This document shows positions 17,254 through 24,936 of a DNA stretch of 64,000 nucleotides, one piece after another. Location: positions 124,001 through 188,000 of the forward strand of contig NZ_JAUSSN010000001.1 in assembly GCF_030812335.1 (NCBI RefSeq), in the 5' to 3' direction. This DNA comes from Pseudarthrobacter oxydans. GTDB lineage: Bacteria > Actinomycetota > Actinomycetes > Actinomycetales > Micrococcaceae. Each line of letters starts with the position of its first letter. The stretch's first letter is position 1. Under the pieces are notes generated by a model. That model made no database searches. It saw nothing but the letters and a program-made list of their open reading frames with translations, and was not told the origin of the DNA. Position numbers and translations under genes: made by a program.

Positions 17254-19227
17254 TCAGGTCGTGGGGTTCAGCTGGTGCAGGTGGTCGTACTGGACGGCGT
17301 GCCGTACCGGGGCGTTGGGCGCCCCGTAGCCGTCGTAGGCTCCGCGGCGCTCCAACATTTCGAAGAACACGCTGCCGACGGTGGCGGTGTAGAAGTGCAG
17401 GAACTCGCCGTCGGCGTCGCGGTCGTAGAGCAGGTTGAGCTCGCGGAGAGTGGCCAGGAAGGACGGGTCCAGGTCGAACCGCGCGTCGAGGTCCTCGTAG
17501 TAGTTTTCCGGGATCTGGAGGAAATCGAGGCCCCGGTCTTTCGCGGCGCGGGCCGTCGCCACCAGGTCATCCACCGCGAACGCGATGTGTTCCTGGTAGG
17601 TCCGGCGCTGGCCGGTGCCCGCGCTTTCCCGCACCTCCGGTGCAGCTGCGGCGCCTTCGCGCTGGATCAGCGGGGCCAGGTTCAGCACCAGGCGGACGCC
17701 GCGGTCGCGGGTGAGCATCACCTGGGACCGGACCAGGCCGCTGGGGCTGGCGACTTCCGCGTACGGCTGCGGTTCCAGGGCCAGGGCGCTCGTATAAAAG
17801 AGGACGGCTTCGTCGAAATGCTGCCAGGGCTGCGCCAGATTGACGTGGTCGATCACGGCGCTCCGCCCGGCAGCCAGGCCGGCGGCGGGGGCTTCCGTTC
17901 CTTCGCCGAATTCGCCGGTCCACACGGCGGTACCGTCGGGGCTGCCCTGGCACAGGAAAATCTCGGTGGAGTCGGGGGCGGCGAAGCCCTGGAAAATTTC
18001 CTCGTCGGCCTGGCTCTTGCGCGGCACGGCCGGGGCCTTGAGCTGCTGGGCCCGGGCCGCGGCAATCACGGGGGAATCGACGTCGAAGCCCAGGGCCGAG
18101 ATTGCGGGCGCACCGGCGGCCTGCGGGTCGAGGGATTCCTGGGAGGAGTCCTCATTGATGATCACGCGGGCGTGGCCCATGGTCCACAATTGCACATTCT
18201 TGGTCCGGTGGCGCCCGTTGAACGCGAATCCCAGCTGGCCGAGCAGGGTTTCCAGGGCGGCCGTGTCCGCGGCCCTGACCTCGGCAAAATTGAAGCCGGC
18301 CGGTTCGGCCACCTGCGGGAGCGTGGCCAGTTCCATCGGGTAACGGCGGCGGCGTGCCGCAGCGTTATCGGCACGGGTGCCCGCGCCGTTCCCGGAGGCC
18401 GGCGCCGCGTCCAGCCATTTGGCGCTCTGCTCCTCGAGCCAGATCAGCGACCGCATGGCATCCACGGCCGTGCGTTCGACGTCGGACTGGCGGAAGACGT
18501 CGTTGAAGACCTCCAGGGACACCGGGCCGGTGTAGCCGGCACGGACCACGTGGCCGAGGAATTTCGCGAGCTCGAACTGCCCTTCTCCCGGGAACACCCG
18601 GTAGTGCCGGCTCCAGGAGAGCACGTCCATGGACAGTTTGGGCGCGTCGGCCACCTGGACGAAGAAGATCTTCTCCGGGTTGAAGGATTCGATCGGGGCG
18701 GTGTCCCAGTCGCGGGAGAGAATGTGGAACGAGTCCAGGCAGGTGCCCAGGTTGGGGTGGTCCACCGCTTCCACGAGCCGGTGGGCGTGCTCGTAGTCGT
18801 TGACATATTTGCCCCAGGCGAGGGCCTCGTAGGCCACCTTGACGCCGTGGTCCTGGGCGAGGGCGGCGAGGGCGGCGAGCTGTTCGGCCCTCAGCCCGTC
18901 GTCATCAATGCTGGCGGTGGCCACGTTGGAGCAGACCAGGATGGTGTCCATCCCGAGCCTGGACATCAGCCGGAACTTCGAGGCCGCCCGGCGAAGGTTG
19001 GCGGCGAGCAGGTCCTCCGGCACGCTGTCGAAGTCGCGGAACGGCTGGTAGAGGTCCAGGGTCAGTCCGAGGTCGGCGGCCATCTTCCGGACCTCTTCCG
19101 GGCTCAGCGGGGAGGTGACGAGGTCCTGTTCGAAGATTTCGATACCGTCGAAGCCCGCAACGGCGCAGGCCTGCATCTTTTCCCGCAGGGTGCCGGAGAG
19201 GCAGACGGTGGCGATGCCGGTGCGCAT
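17254..19227 (-). CDS. qsuB: 3-dehydroshikimate dehydratase, two-domain (QsuB/QuiC1 type)
   Basis: 657 residues. Residues 1-280 are a sugar-phosphate-isomerase-like TIM barrel with candidate metal ligands Glu134 (AYEALAWG), Asp165 (CLDSFHIL), Gln191 (VQVADAP) and Glu239 (SLEVFND). Residues 300-640 are a 4-hydroxyphenylpyruvate-dioxygenase-like domain with repeated glyoxalase folds (IDHVNLAQP, YQEHIAFAVDD, FFEMLERRG). It dehydrates 3-dehydroshikimate to protocatechuate, linking shikimate use to the pca genes downstream. The ATG shares one base with the stop of the shikimate dehydrogenase gene (TGATG). Confidence 0.92.
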   Translation of the reverse strand: MRTGIATVCLSGTLREKMQACAVAGFDGIEIFEQDLVTSPLSPEEVRKMAADLGLTLDLYQPFRDFDSVPEDLLAANLRRAASKFRLMSRLGMDTILVCSNVATASIDDDGLRAEQLAALAALAQDHGVKVAYEALAWGKYVNDYEHAHRLVEAVDHPNLGTCLDSFHILSRDWDTAPIESFNPEKIFFVQVADAPKLSMDVLSWSRHYRVFPGEGQFELAKFLGHVVRAGYTGPVSLEVFNDVFRQSDVERTAVDAMRSLIWLEEQSAKWLDAAPASGNGAGTRADNAAARRRRYPMELATLPQVAEPAGFNFAEVRAADTAALETLLGQLGFAFNGRHRTKNVQLWTMGHARVIINEDSSQESLDPQAAGAPAISALGFDVDSPVIAAARAQQLKAPAVPRKSQADEEIFQGFAAPDSTEIFLCQGSPDGTAVWTGEFGEGTEAPAAGLAAGRSAVIDHVNLAQPWQHFDEAVLFYTSALALEPQPYAEVASPSGLVRSQVMLTRDRGVRLVLNLAPLIQREGAAAAPEVRESAGTGQRRTYQEHIAFAVDDLVATARAAKDRGLDFLQIPENYYEDLDARFDLDPSFLATLRELNLLYDRDADGEFLHFYTATVGSVFFEMLERRGAYDGYGAPNAPVRHAVQYDHLHQLNPTT

Positions 19228-20108
19228 CAGGCGGCCACCTCTTCAGCGGCGACGAGTTCCAGGAAGTGGGCGCGCATCCGGTCCGCATCCGCTTCGAGGC
19301 CGGTGAAGATCCGGAAGGCGTCGGCGGCCTGTCCCACGGCCATCCGGCCGCCGTCAAGCACGTCGCAGCCCTTGGCGCGGGCCTCGCGGATGAGCTCGGT
19401 CTCGATCGGCCGATAGACAATATCCGCGACCCAGTGCCGGGCTGCCACGAGGGACATGTCCAGCGGGACGCCGGGGTGGGCGGCCATGCCCACCGGGGTG
19501 CAGTGGACCAGGCCGTCTGCCAGCGGCATCAGCCGCGGCAGCTCCGACGTCGTCCGTGGGGTGACCAGCTGGTCCGGGAAGAAACCGGAGAGTTCGGCGG
19601 CCCGTGCCGCGCAGCGGACCGAATCGGTGTCTACCAGATCCAGTTCGCGGACCCCGGCAGTGAGCAGGGCGTAGGCGACGGCGGAACCGGCACCCCCCGC
19701 ACCCAGCTGCACCACGCGGTTTAGCTTGGCTCCCGGCAGGCCCGTGGCGAGCGCGGCGGCGAACCCGGAGAAGTCGGTGTTGTGGCCGATGAAGCGGCCG
19801 TCCCGGATGGTCACGGTGTTGACCGCGCCGAGGCGCCGGGCGTCCGGAGTGACCTCATCCAGGTGTTCCAGGACCAGCTGCTTGCAGGGGTGGGTGATGT
19901 TCAGTCCGTTGAAGCCCAGACGGTAGGCGCCGGTGAGGAGCTCGCCGACGCTCTGGCCGGGAAGCCCCAGCTCGGTCAGGTCGATGGGGCGGTAGAGGTA
20001 CCGGAGGCCCTGCACATCGCCTTCGCGTTCGTGCATCGGGGGCGTGAGGGACGGCGTCACGCCATCACCTATCAGGCCCACAAGAAAGGACTCTGCTCGA
20101 TTGCTCAT
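19227..20108 (-). CDS. Shikimate/quinate dehydrogenase, catabolic type (QsuD-like)
   Basis: 293 residues. Conserved catalytic Lys76 (NITHPCK) and Asp112 (GHNTDFSG) and a nucleotide motif GAGGAGSAV near 137. The substrate loop reads S-L-T (residues 20-22) rather than the S-x-S of biosynthetic AroE, as in QsuD-type quinate/shikimate dehydrogenases. It would oxidise shikimate to 3-dehydroshikimate for qsuB. The ATG at 20108 has AAAGGAG 8 nt upstream; the open frame extends 30 codons upstream into the promoter region. First gene of the large catabolic operon. Confidence 0.88.
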   Translation of the reverse strand: MSNRAESFLVGLIGDGVTPSLTPPMHEREGDVQGLRYLYRPIDLTELGLPGQSVGELLTGAYRLGFNGLNITHPCKQLVLEHLDEVTPDARRLGAVNTVTIRDGRFIGHNTDFSGFAAALATGLPGAKLNRVVQLGAGGAGSAVAYALLTAGVRELDLVDTDSVRCAARAAELSGFFPDQLVTPRTTSELPRLMPLADGLVHCTPVGMAAHPGVPLDMSLVAARHWVADIVYRPIETELIREARAKGCDVLDGGRMAVGQAADAFRIFTGLEADADRMRAHFLELVAAEEVAA

Positions 20109-20217
20109 CCGTATAGCTCCTTTGACAACGGCACTCGGCGGGCGGGGACGCGCGGGGCGCCGGCCGCGGGCCGGGTGTTGGGGATTACAGTACCGCAAAA
20201 GTTCATATGTTGCACTG

Positions 20218-20236
20218 TTGTTCTACTAGCGAACAA
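20218..20236. promoter_or_regulatory. Candidate IclR-type operator ahead of the shikimate/pca operon
   Basis: TTGTTC and GAACAA form a perfect inverted repeat with a 7-nt spacer, 110 nt upstream of the first gene of the operon. The flanks are the most AT-rich bases in the 163-nt gap, consistent with a promoter here, although no clear -35/-10 pair stands out. Binding by either IclR regulator is inference. Confidence 0.5.
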
Positions 20237-20271
20237 TATGGGCCGACGCATGACGGGGCGGGCCGCGGGAC

Positions 20272-21138
20272 TCATTGCTGGGGCAGCCGGGCGGAGAGCT
20301 CCGCTGCCGCCGACTGGAGCAGCGGAACCAGTGCCACGAGGGCCTCCACGCCCATCCGGAACACCGGGACGGCGGTGGCCAGCGCCGCAAAGGCGTGGCC
20401 CTGGGAATTGAAGACCGGGACGGCGACGGCGCGCATGCCCAGTTCGTTTTCCTCGTCCATCAGGGCGTAGCCGCGCTTGCGCACCAGCTCGATCTCGGTC
20501 CGGAAGGCCTCCCGGTCGGTGATGGAAAATTCGGTCAGCGGCTCCAGCTCGAGTTCCTCGACGAGCTGGGTGCGGGTGGCGTCATCGGCGAAGGCCACTA
20601 GCGCCTTGCCAACCGAGGTGGTGTGCAGGGCGCCCAGGTGCCCAGGGTCGCTTGTGACGCGGAACGTCTGCGGGCCGTCCACCTTATTGACGGTGAGGTG
20701 GTGGTTTCCGTCGCGCACCGAGAGGATGGTGGCCTCGCCCGTTTCCTCCGTGACACGCCGCAGGATCGGCAGGGCCGTGCCGGCGAATCCGTGGTGGTTG
20801 GACACGCGCTGGCCGAGCTGGAAGATGCGCAGGCCCAGGTGGTAGCGGCGGCCGTCGGGCTCGTAGTCCACGAAGCCGTCGCGGGTCAGGGAGCCCAGCA
20901 GGCGGTAGGTGGTGCTGAAGGGAAGTTCCGCACGGCGGGACAGCTCGGCGGCACTCGCGCCCCGGGGCTCGTCGCCAAGCAGGACCAGCAGCCCCAGGGC
21001 CTTGCCGACCATGTCTGTCCGGGTGTCCTCCTTGCCAGCCTTGGCGCCGGCCTTTCCGCCGGCGGCCGCGCCGTTGCCGGCGGGGACTGGAAGGGTGGCG
21101 GCGGCCGCGGCCGCTTCTGTGTTTTGATTCACACTCAT
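20272..21138 (-). CDS. IclR-family transcriptional regulator (shikimate/dehydroshikimate catabolism)
   Basis: 288 residues. After an Ala/Gly-rich tail (1-38) comes the winged helix-turn-helix (about 42-100; AAELSRRAELPFSTTYRLLGSL) and the IclR effector domain (about 115-280). Placed between the catabolic operon and the divergent shikimate-type transporter, it is the natural candidate to control both. A perfect palindrome 8 bp upstream of its ATG suggests autoregulation. It is clearly different from the PcaR-type regulator at the other end of the operon. Confidence 0.85.
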   Translation of the reverse strand: MSVNQNTEAAAAAATLPVPAGNGAAAGGKAGAKAGKEDTRTDMVGKALGLLVLLGDEPRGASAAELSRRAELPFSTTYRLLGSLTRDGFVDYEPDGRRYHLGLRIFQLGQRVSNHHGFAGTALPILRRVTEETGEATILSVRDGNHHLTVNKVDGPQTFRVTSDPGHLGALHTTSVGKALVAFADDATRTQLVEELELEPLTEFSITDREAFRTEIELVRKRGYALMDEENELGMRAVAVPVFNSQGHAFAALATAVPVFRMGVEALVALVPLLQSAAAELSARLPQQ

Positions 21139-21146
21139 GGCTCAAT

Positions 21147-21165
21147 GCTCTCACATGGTGAGAGC
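21147..21165. promoter_or_regulatory. Perfect palindrome between the IclR gene and the transporter
   Basis: GCTCTCAC and GTGAGAGC flank a 3-nt spacer. It lies immediately upstream of the IclR ATG on the minus strand and upstream of the transporter promoter on the plus strand, so one bound dimer could affect both genes. It has no sequence match to the TTGTTC-N7-GAACAA site. Confidence 0.6.
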
Positions 21166-21190
21166 TATTTCTAGATGGTGATTATTTTTG

Positions 21191-21220
21191 TTGACAAGTG
21201 ATCGTCCTCACAGTCATTAT
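21191..21220 (+). promoter_or_regulatory. Candidate promoter of the shikimate-type transporter
   Basis: A consensus -35 (TTGACA, 21191-21196) is followed after 18 nt by CATTAT (21215-21220), giving a roughly 140-nt 5' leader to the transporter ATG. The IclR palindrome lies about 25 bp upstream. Confidence 0.5.
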
Positions 21221-21364
21221 TGCTACATCGCACAAGTAGCTCCCACCATGTGGCTACTCGTCCGGGTCTTTCCACGAACCTCCGGCTGCCGCAGACTTAA
21301 AGCCAGCGGCGGCCGCGACCTTCCTGATCCATCCGCGACAATGTCGTCACACAAAAGGAACACC

Positions 21365-22684
21365 ATGAGCCAGACACTCCCGTCTACGACGCCGGGCACT
21401 GACGCGCCGGCCGGGACACCGAAGAAAGCAGCCCTCGCCAGTTTCCTCGGCAGCGCCGTCGAGTATTACGACTTCTTTATCTTCGGATCCGCAGCCGCCC
21501 TGATCTTCCCCACGGTCTTCTTCCCCGACGCCGGTGCCAACGCGGCGATCATGTCCTTCGCGACCTTCGGCTTCGCCTACATTGCCCGGCCGATCGGCGC
21601 CGTCATCCTGGGCCACTTCGGTGACCGGGTCGGCCGCCGCAAGGTCCTTATGTTCACGCTCCTGCTGATGGGCGCCTCCACCTTTATGATCGGCTGCCTG
21701 CCGGACTTCAACACCATCGGATGGTGGGCTCCGGCACTGCTGGTGCTGGCGCGTCTCTGCCAGGGCCTCTCCGCTGCCGGCGAGCAGGCCGGCGCCTCCT
21801 CGATGACGCTGGAGCACGCCCCGGACAACCGCCGCGCCTTCTTCACCTCCTGGACGCTGACCGGCACCCAGGGCGGCCAGATCCTCGCGGCCCTCGTCTT
21901 CATCCCCGTCCTGGCCCTGCCGGACGAGATCAAGTACGGCATCGGCTGGCGCATCCCGTTCTGGCTCAGCGCCGTTGTGGTGATTGTTGCGTTCTTCATC
22001 CGCCGCACCCTGCACGAGCCCCCGGCCTTCGAGGAAGCCCAGAAGACCGCCCAGATCTCCAAACTCCCCGTCGCAGACCTGCTCAAGCACCACTGGCGCG
22101 ATGTCCTCCGCGTCGTTGCCTGCGCGTTCATCGCCGCCGTCTCCACCGTCTTCGGCACCCTGGCCATCGCCTACGCCAAGAATGTCGCCGGCGTGGACGG
22201 CACCACGACCCTCTGGCTCGTCGTCGGCGCCAACGTCGTTGCCCTCGGCACCCAGCCGCTTTTCGGCAAGCTCGCGGACCGCATCGGCCGCAAGCCGGTC
22301 TTCATCTACGGTGCCCTGGCAAGTGCTGTCCTGACCCCGCTGTTCCTGCTCAGCCTCGAGTCCGGCAGCGTTCCGCTGATGTTCCTGGCCGCGATCGGTT
22401 TCTTCTCGTTCGGCTACGCAGCCTCCAACGCTGTCTGGCCCGCCTTCTATGCCGAAATGTTCAGCACCAAGGTCCGCTTCTCCGGCCTGGCCATCGGCAC
22501 CCAGCTCGGCTTCCTGATGGCAGGCTTCGCCCCGGCGATCGTCGCGGCCATGGGCGGCACCAAGCCCGGCGGCTGGGTCCAGATCAGCATCTTCACCGCG
22601 GCCATCTGCCTCATCTCGGCCTTCTCGGCCCTGACCGCCAAGGAATCCTTCAAGATTCCCACGAAGGAGCTCGGCCTGAAGTAG
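21365..22684 (+). CDS. MHS-family MFS transporter, probable shikimate/dehydroshikimate importer (ShiA-like)
   Basis: 439 residues, 12 predicted membrane helices. MHS hallmarks are the opening SAVEYYDFFIFGSAAAL and the loop GHFGDRVGRRKVL. It is a proton symporter of organic acids; divergent position from the shikimate dehydrogenase/qsuB/pca operon suggests uptake of shikimate or a related hydroaromatic acid. ATG at 21365 has AAAAGGAA 4-5 nt upstream; an open frame 59 codons longer crosses the promoter. A strong hairpin follows. Confidence 0.88.
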   Translation: MSQTLPSTTPGTDAPAGTPKKAALASFLGSAVEYYDFFIFGSAAALIFPTVFFPDAGANAAIMSFATFGFAYIARPIGAVILGHFGDRVGRRKVLMFTLLLMGASTFMIGCLPDFNTIGWWAPALLVLARLCQGLSAAGEQAGASSMTLEHAPDNRRAFFTSWTLTGTQGGQILAALVFIPVLALPDEIKYGIGWRIPFWLSAVVVIVAFFIRRTLHEPPAFEEAQKTAQISKLPVADLLKHHWRDVLRVVACAFIAAVSTVFGTLAIAYAKNVAGVDGTTTLWLVVGANVVALGTQPLFGKLADRIGRKPVFIYGALASAVLTPLFLLSLESGSVPLMFLAAIGFFSFGYAASNAVWPAFYAEMFSTKVRFSGLAIGTQLGFLMAGFAPAIVAAMGGTKPGGWVQISIFTAAICLISAFSALTAKESFKIPTKELGLK

Positions 22685-22700
22685 CCAGGCCGCAGCACCG

Positions 22701-22735
22701 GAAGCCCGGCGTGTTCACAGGACACGCCGGGCTTC
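22701..22735. terminator. Bidirectional terminator between transporter and DNA ligase
   Basis: A perfect 14-bp GC-rich stem (GAAGCCCGGCGTGT and complement) with a 7-nt loop sits in the 85-nt gap between convergent genes. T-tracts on either side are short, so efficiency is uncertain. Confidence 0.65.
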
Positions 22736-22769
22736 TCCCTGTCGCGGGCAGATGGACCGGAAAGCCGGG

Positions 22770-23846
22770 TCAGCCCGTGCCGGTCGCCAGCACCTCGGCC
22801 AGATCGTACCTGACCGGCTCCTCAAGCTGCTCGTAGGTGCAGGACCGCGGATCCCGGTCCGGGCGCCAGCGGACAAACTGCGCCGTGTGGCGGAACCGTG
22901 TCCCCTCCATGTGGTCGTACTTCACTTCCACCACGCGCTCCGGCCGGAGCGGTGTGAAGGAAAGGTCCTTGCCGCCGCTCCACCGGCTGCCCTCGGCATT
23001 GCGCGGGGTCCGGGTCCCTTCCTCCTGCCGGGCCCAGTCCCAGGGGTGCTCCTCGAAGCTGGTCACGAGCGGCTGGAGCTCCTCGAAAAGCTCCTTGCGC
23101 CGCTGCAGCGGGAAGGCCCCCACCACGCCCACGCTCGCCAGTCCGCCCGCGTCGTCGTAGAGCCCCAGCAGCAGCGAGCCGATCCGGTCCGGCCCGGAGG
23201 CGTGTACCCGGTACCCGGCGACAACACAGTCGGCGGTGCGGGCATGTTTGACCTTAAACATGGAGCGCTTGTCCGGCAGGTAGGGCCCGTCCAGCGGCTT
23301 GGCCACGATCCCGTCGAGCCCGGCGCCCTCGAACTGGTGGAACCACTGCTCGGCGGTTCCCCTGTCCCGCGTCGCGGCGGTGAGGTGGACCGGGGCCGCA
23401 GTTCCGGCAAGAACGCGTTCCAGCGCCGTGCGCCGCTCGGCGAAGGGACGGGCGGTGAGGTCCTCGTCGTCGAGCGCCAGCAGATCGAACGCGACGAAAC
23501 TCGCCGGCGTCTGTTCGGCCAGCAGCCGGACCCGGCTTGCAGCGGGGTGGATCCGCTGCTGCAGGGTGTCGAAGTCGAGCCGGTCGCCGGAGGCACCGAC
23601 CATGATGATCTCGCCGTCAAGCACGCAGCGCGGCGGGAGGTTCGCCTTCAGGGCCTCCACCAGTTCGGGGAAGTAACGGGTCAGGGGCTTGCCGTTGCGG
23701 CTGCCGATCTCCACGTCCGCGCCGTCGCGGAAGATGATGGAACGGAACCCGTCCCACTTCGGCTCGAACATCAGGGCGCCGTCGGGCAGGGACGTCACGG
23801 CTTTCGCCAGCATGGGCGCGATCGGGGGCATCAGGGGCAGTCGCAT
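22770..23846 (-). CDS. ligC: ATP-dependent DNA ligase (LigC type)
   Basis: 358 residues, the size of actinobacterial LigC. The adenylated lysine is Lys30 in EPKWDGFR (KxDG motif I); GSRNGKPLTRYFPEL (motif Ia/III area), DGEI, DGIVAK and the downstream VKVKHARTADCVV (motif V) follow, then an OB-fold domain. It seals nicks independently of the NAD-dependent ligase and acts in repair or end joining; no ku, ligD or primase gene is adjacent. The ATG at 23846 is chosen because family sequence begins there; the open frame extends 98 codons upstream over the divergent gene. Confidence 0.88.
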   Translation of the reverse strand: MRLPLMPPIAPMLAKAVTSLPDGALMFEPKWDGFRSIIFRDGADVEIGSRNGKPLTRYFPELVEALKANLPPRCVLDGEIIMVGASGDRLDFDTLQQRIHPAASRVRLLAEQTPASFVAFDLLALDDEDLTARPFAERRTALERVLAGTAAPVHLTAATRDRGTAEQWFHQFEGAGLDGIVAKPLDGPYLPDKRSMFKVKHARTADCVVAGYRVHASGPDRIGSLLLGLYDDAGGLASVGVVGAFPLQRRKELFEELQPLVTSFEEHPWDWARQEEGTRTPRNAEGSRWSGGKDLSFTPLRPERVVEVKYDHMEGTRFRHTAQFVRWRPDRDPRSCTYEQLEEPVRYDLAEVLATGTG

Positions 23847-23940
23847 GCCCCTATTGTTGCCGGGCACCGCGCCGCCCGCCAGAGGCCCGGCGGGGCAGGC
23901 TTTCCTCGACATCCGGCCGGGTCGGGGGTAGACATGAACG

Positions 23941-24936
23941 ATGGCTACCCTCGGTTTCCACGCATCGCACGAACAGATCAGTCCCGGCCAGCTCCTCAAG
24001 GACGTGCAGCTGGCGGAGCAGGCCGGCTTCGACGCCGCCATGTGCTCGGACCACATCGAGCCCTGGTCCGCCCGGCAGGGCCATTCCGGTTTCGCCTGGT
24101 CCTGGCTCGGGGCCGCGCTGGCCACCACCAAGCTGCGCATCGGCGTCGTGACGGCTCCGGGCCAGCGCTACCACCCCGCCATCATCGCGCACGCCTCGGC
24201 CACCCTCGCGGACATGTTTCCCGGCCGGTTCTGGCTGGCGCCGGGCAGCGGCGAATACATGAACGAGCACGTCACGGGGGACGCCTGGCCGGACAAGGCG
24301 ACGCGGCAGCAGCGCCTCGAGGAAGCCGTGCAGATCATCCGCGACCTCCACGACGGCAAGGAGGTGACCCGGGACGGCCTGGTCACCGTCCAGCAGGCTC
24401 GGATCTGGGACGTGCCGGAGATCAAACCGCCGCTGATTGCTCCGGCCGTCAGTGTGGAAACGGCGCGCCGCGGGGCGGCCTGGGCGGACGGGCTGGTGAC
24501 GGTCAACCAGCCGCACGCGAAGCTGAAGGACATGCTCGCCGCCTACCGGGATGCCGGCGGCAGGGGCAAGGCCGTGCTCCAGGTGCACTTGTCCTGGGCG
24601 CCGACGGAGCAGGAAGCCGTGGCAGTTGCCCTGGACCAGTGGCGCAGCAACGTGTTTGCCCCGCCCATCCCCTGGGATCTTCCGACGGCGGCCCACTTCG
24701 ACGGCGTCAGCGCCGACGTCGGCGAGGAACAGGTCCGTCAGGTCGTGAACATCTCGGCGGACACCGGGCAGCACGCGCAGTGGCTCGCCGAATATGTCGA
24801 CCTCGGCTTCGACGAGCTGTACCTGCATTTCGTCGGGCAGGAGCAGCCGCCCTTCATCCACGCCTTCGCGGAACACGTGCTCCCGCAGCTCCGCGGGTCC
24901 GGGACCCCGCGCCGGGACCGGGAGGCCCTGCTGTGA
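23941..24936 (+). CDS. Luciferase-like (LLM) flavin-dependent oxidoreductase
   Basis: 331 residues. TIM-barrel LLM features are clear: LGFHASHEQISPGQLL, MCSDHIEPW, and the TTKLRIGVVTAPGQRYHPA segment. It resembles the LLM subgroup described as probable non-F420 flavin oxidoreductases, so FMN rather than F420 may be the cofactor; I could not verify this. It is transcribed divergently from ligC and its stop overlaps the GTG of the trehalose-synthase-like gene, so the two are translationally coupled. Substrate unknown. Confidence 0.82.
   Translation: MATLGFHASHEQISPGQLLKDVQLAEQAGFDAAMCSDHIEPWSARQGHSGFAWSWLGAALATTKLRIGVVTAPGQRYHPAIIAHASATLADMFPGRFWLAPGSGEYMNEHVTGDAWPDKATRQQRLEEAVQIIRDLHDGKEVTRDGLVTVQQARIWDVPEIKPPLIAPAVSVETARRGAAWADGLVTVNQPHAKLKDMLAAYRDAGGRGKAVLQVHLSWAPTEQEAVAVALDQWRSNVFAPPIPWDLPTAAHFDGVSADVGEEQVRQVVNISADTGQHAQWLAEYVDLGFDELYLHFVGQEQPPFIHAFAEHVLPQLRGSGTPRRDREALL

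Noticed and set aside
16276..19416. A 1046-codon plus-strand open frame opposite pcaH and qsuB
   Set aside because: It is antisense to two clear enzymes and follows the high-GC codon pattern of the other strand; no family motifs and no ribosome-binding site.
22752..24932. N-terminal extension of the GH13 gene reaching back across ligC and the LLM gene
   Set aside because: The same frame stays open by chance opposite ligC and in another frame of the LLM gene; family sequence begins only at the GTG overlapping the LLM stop.
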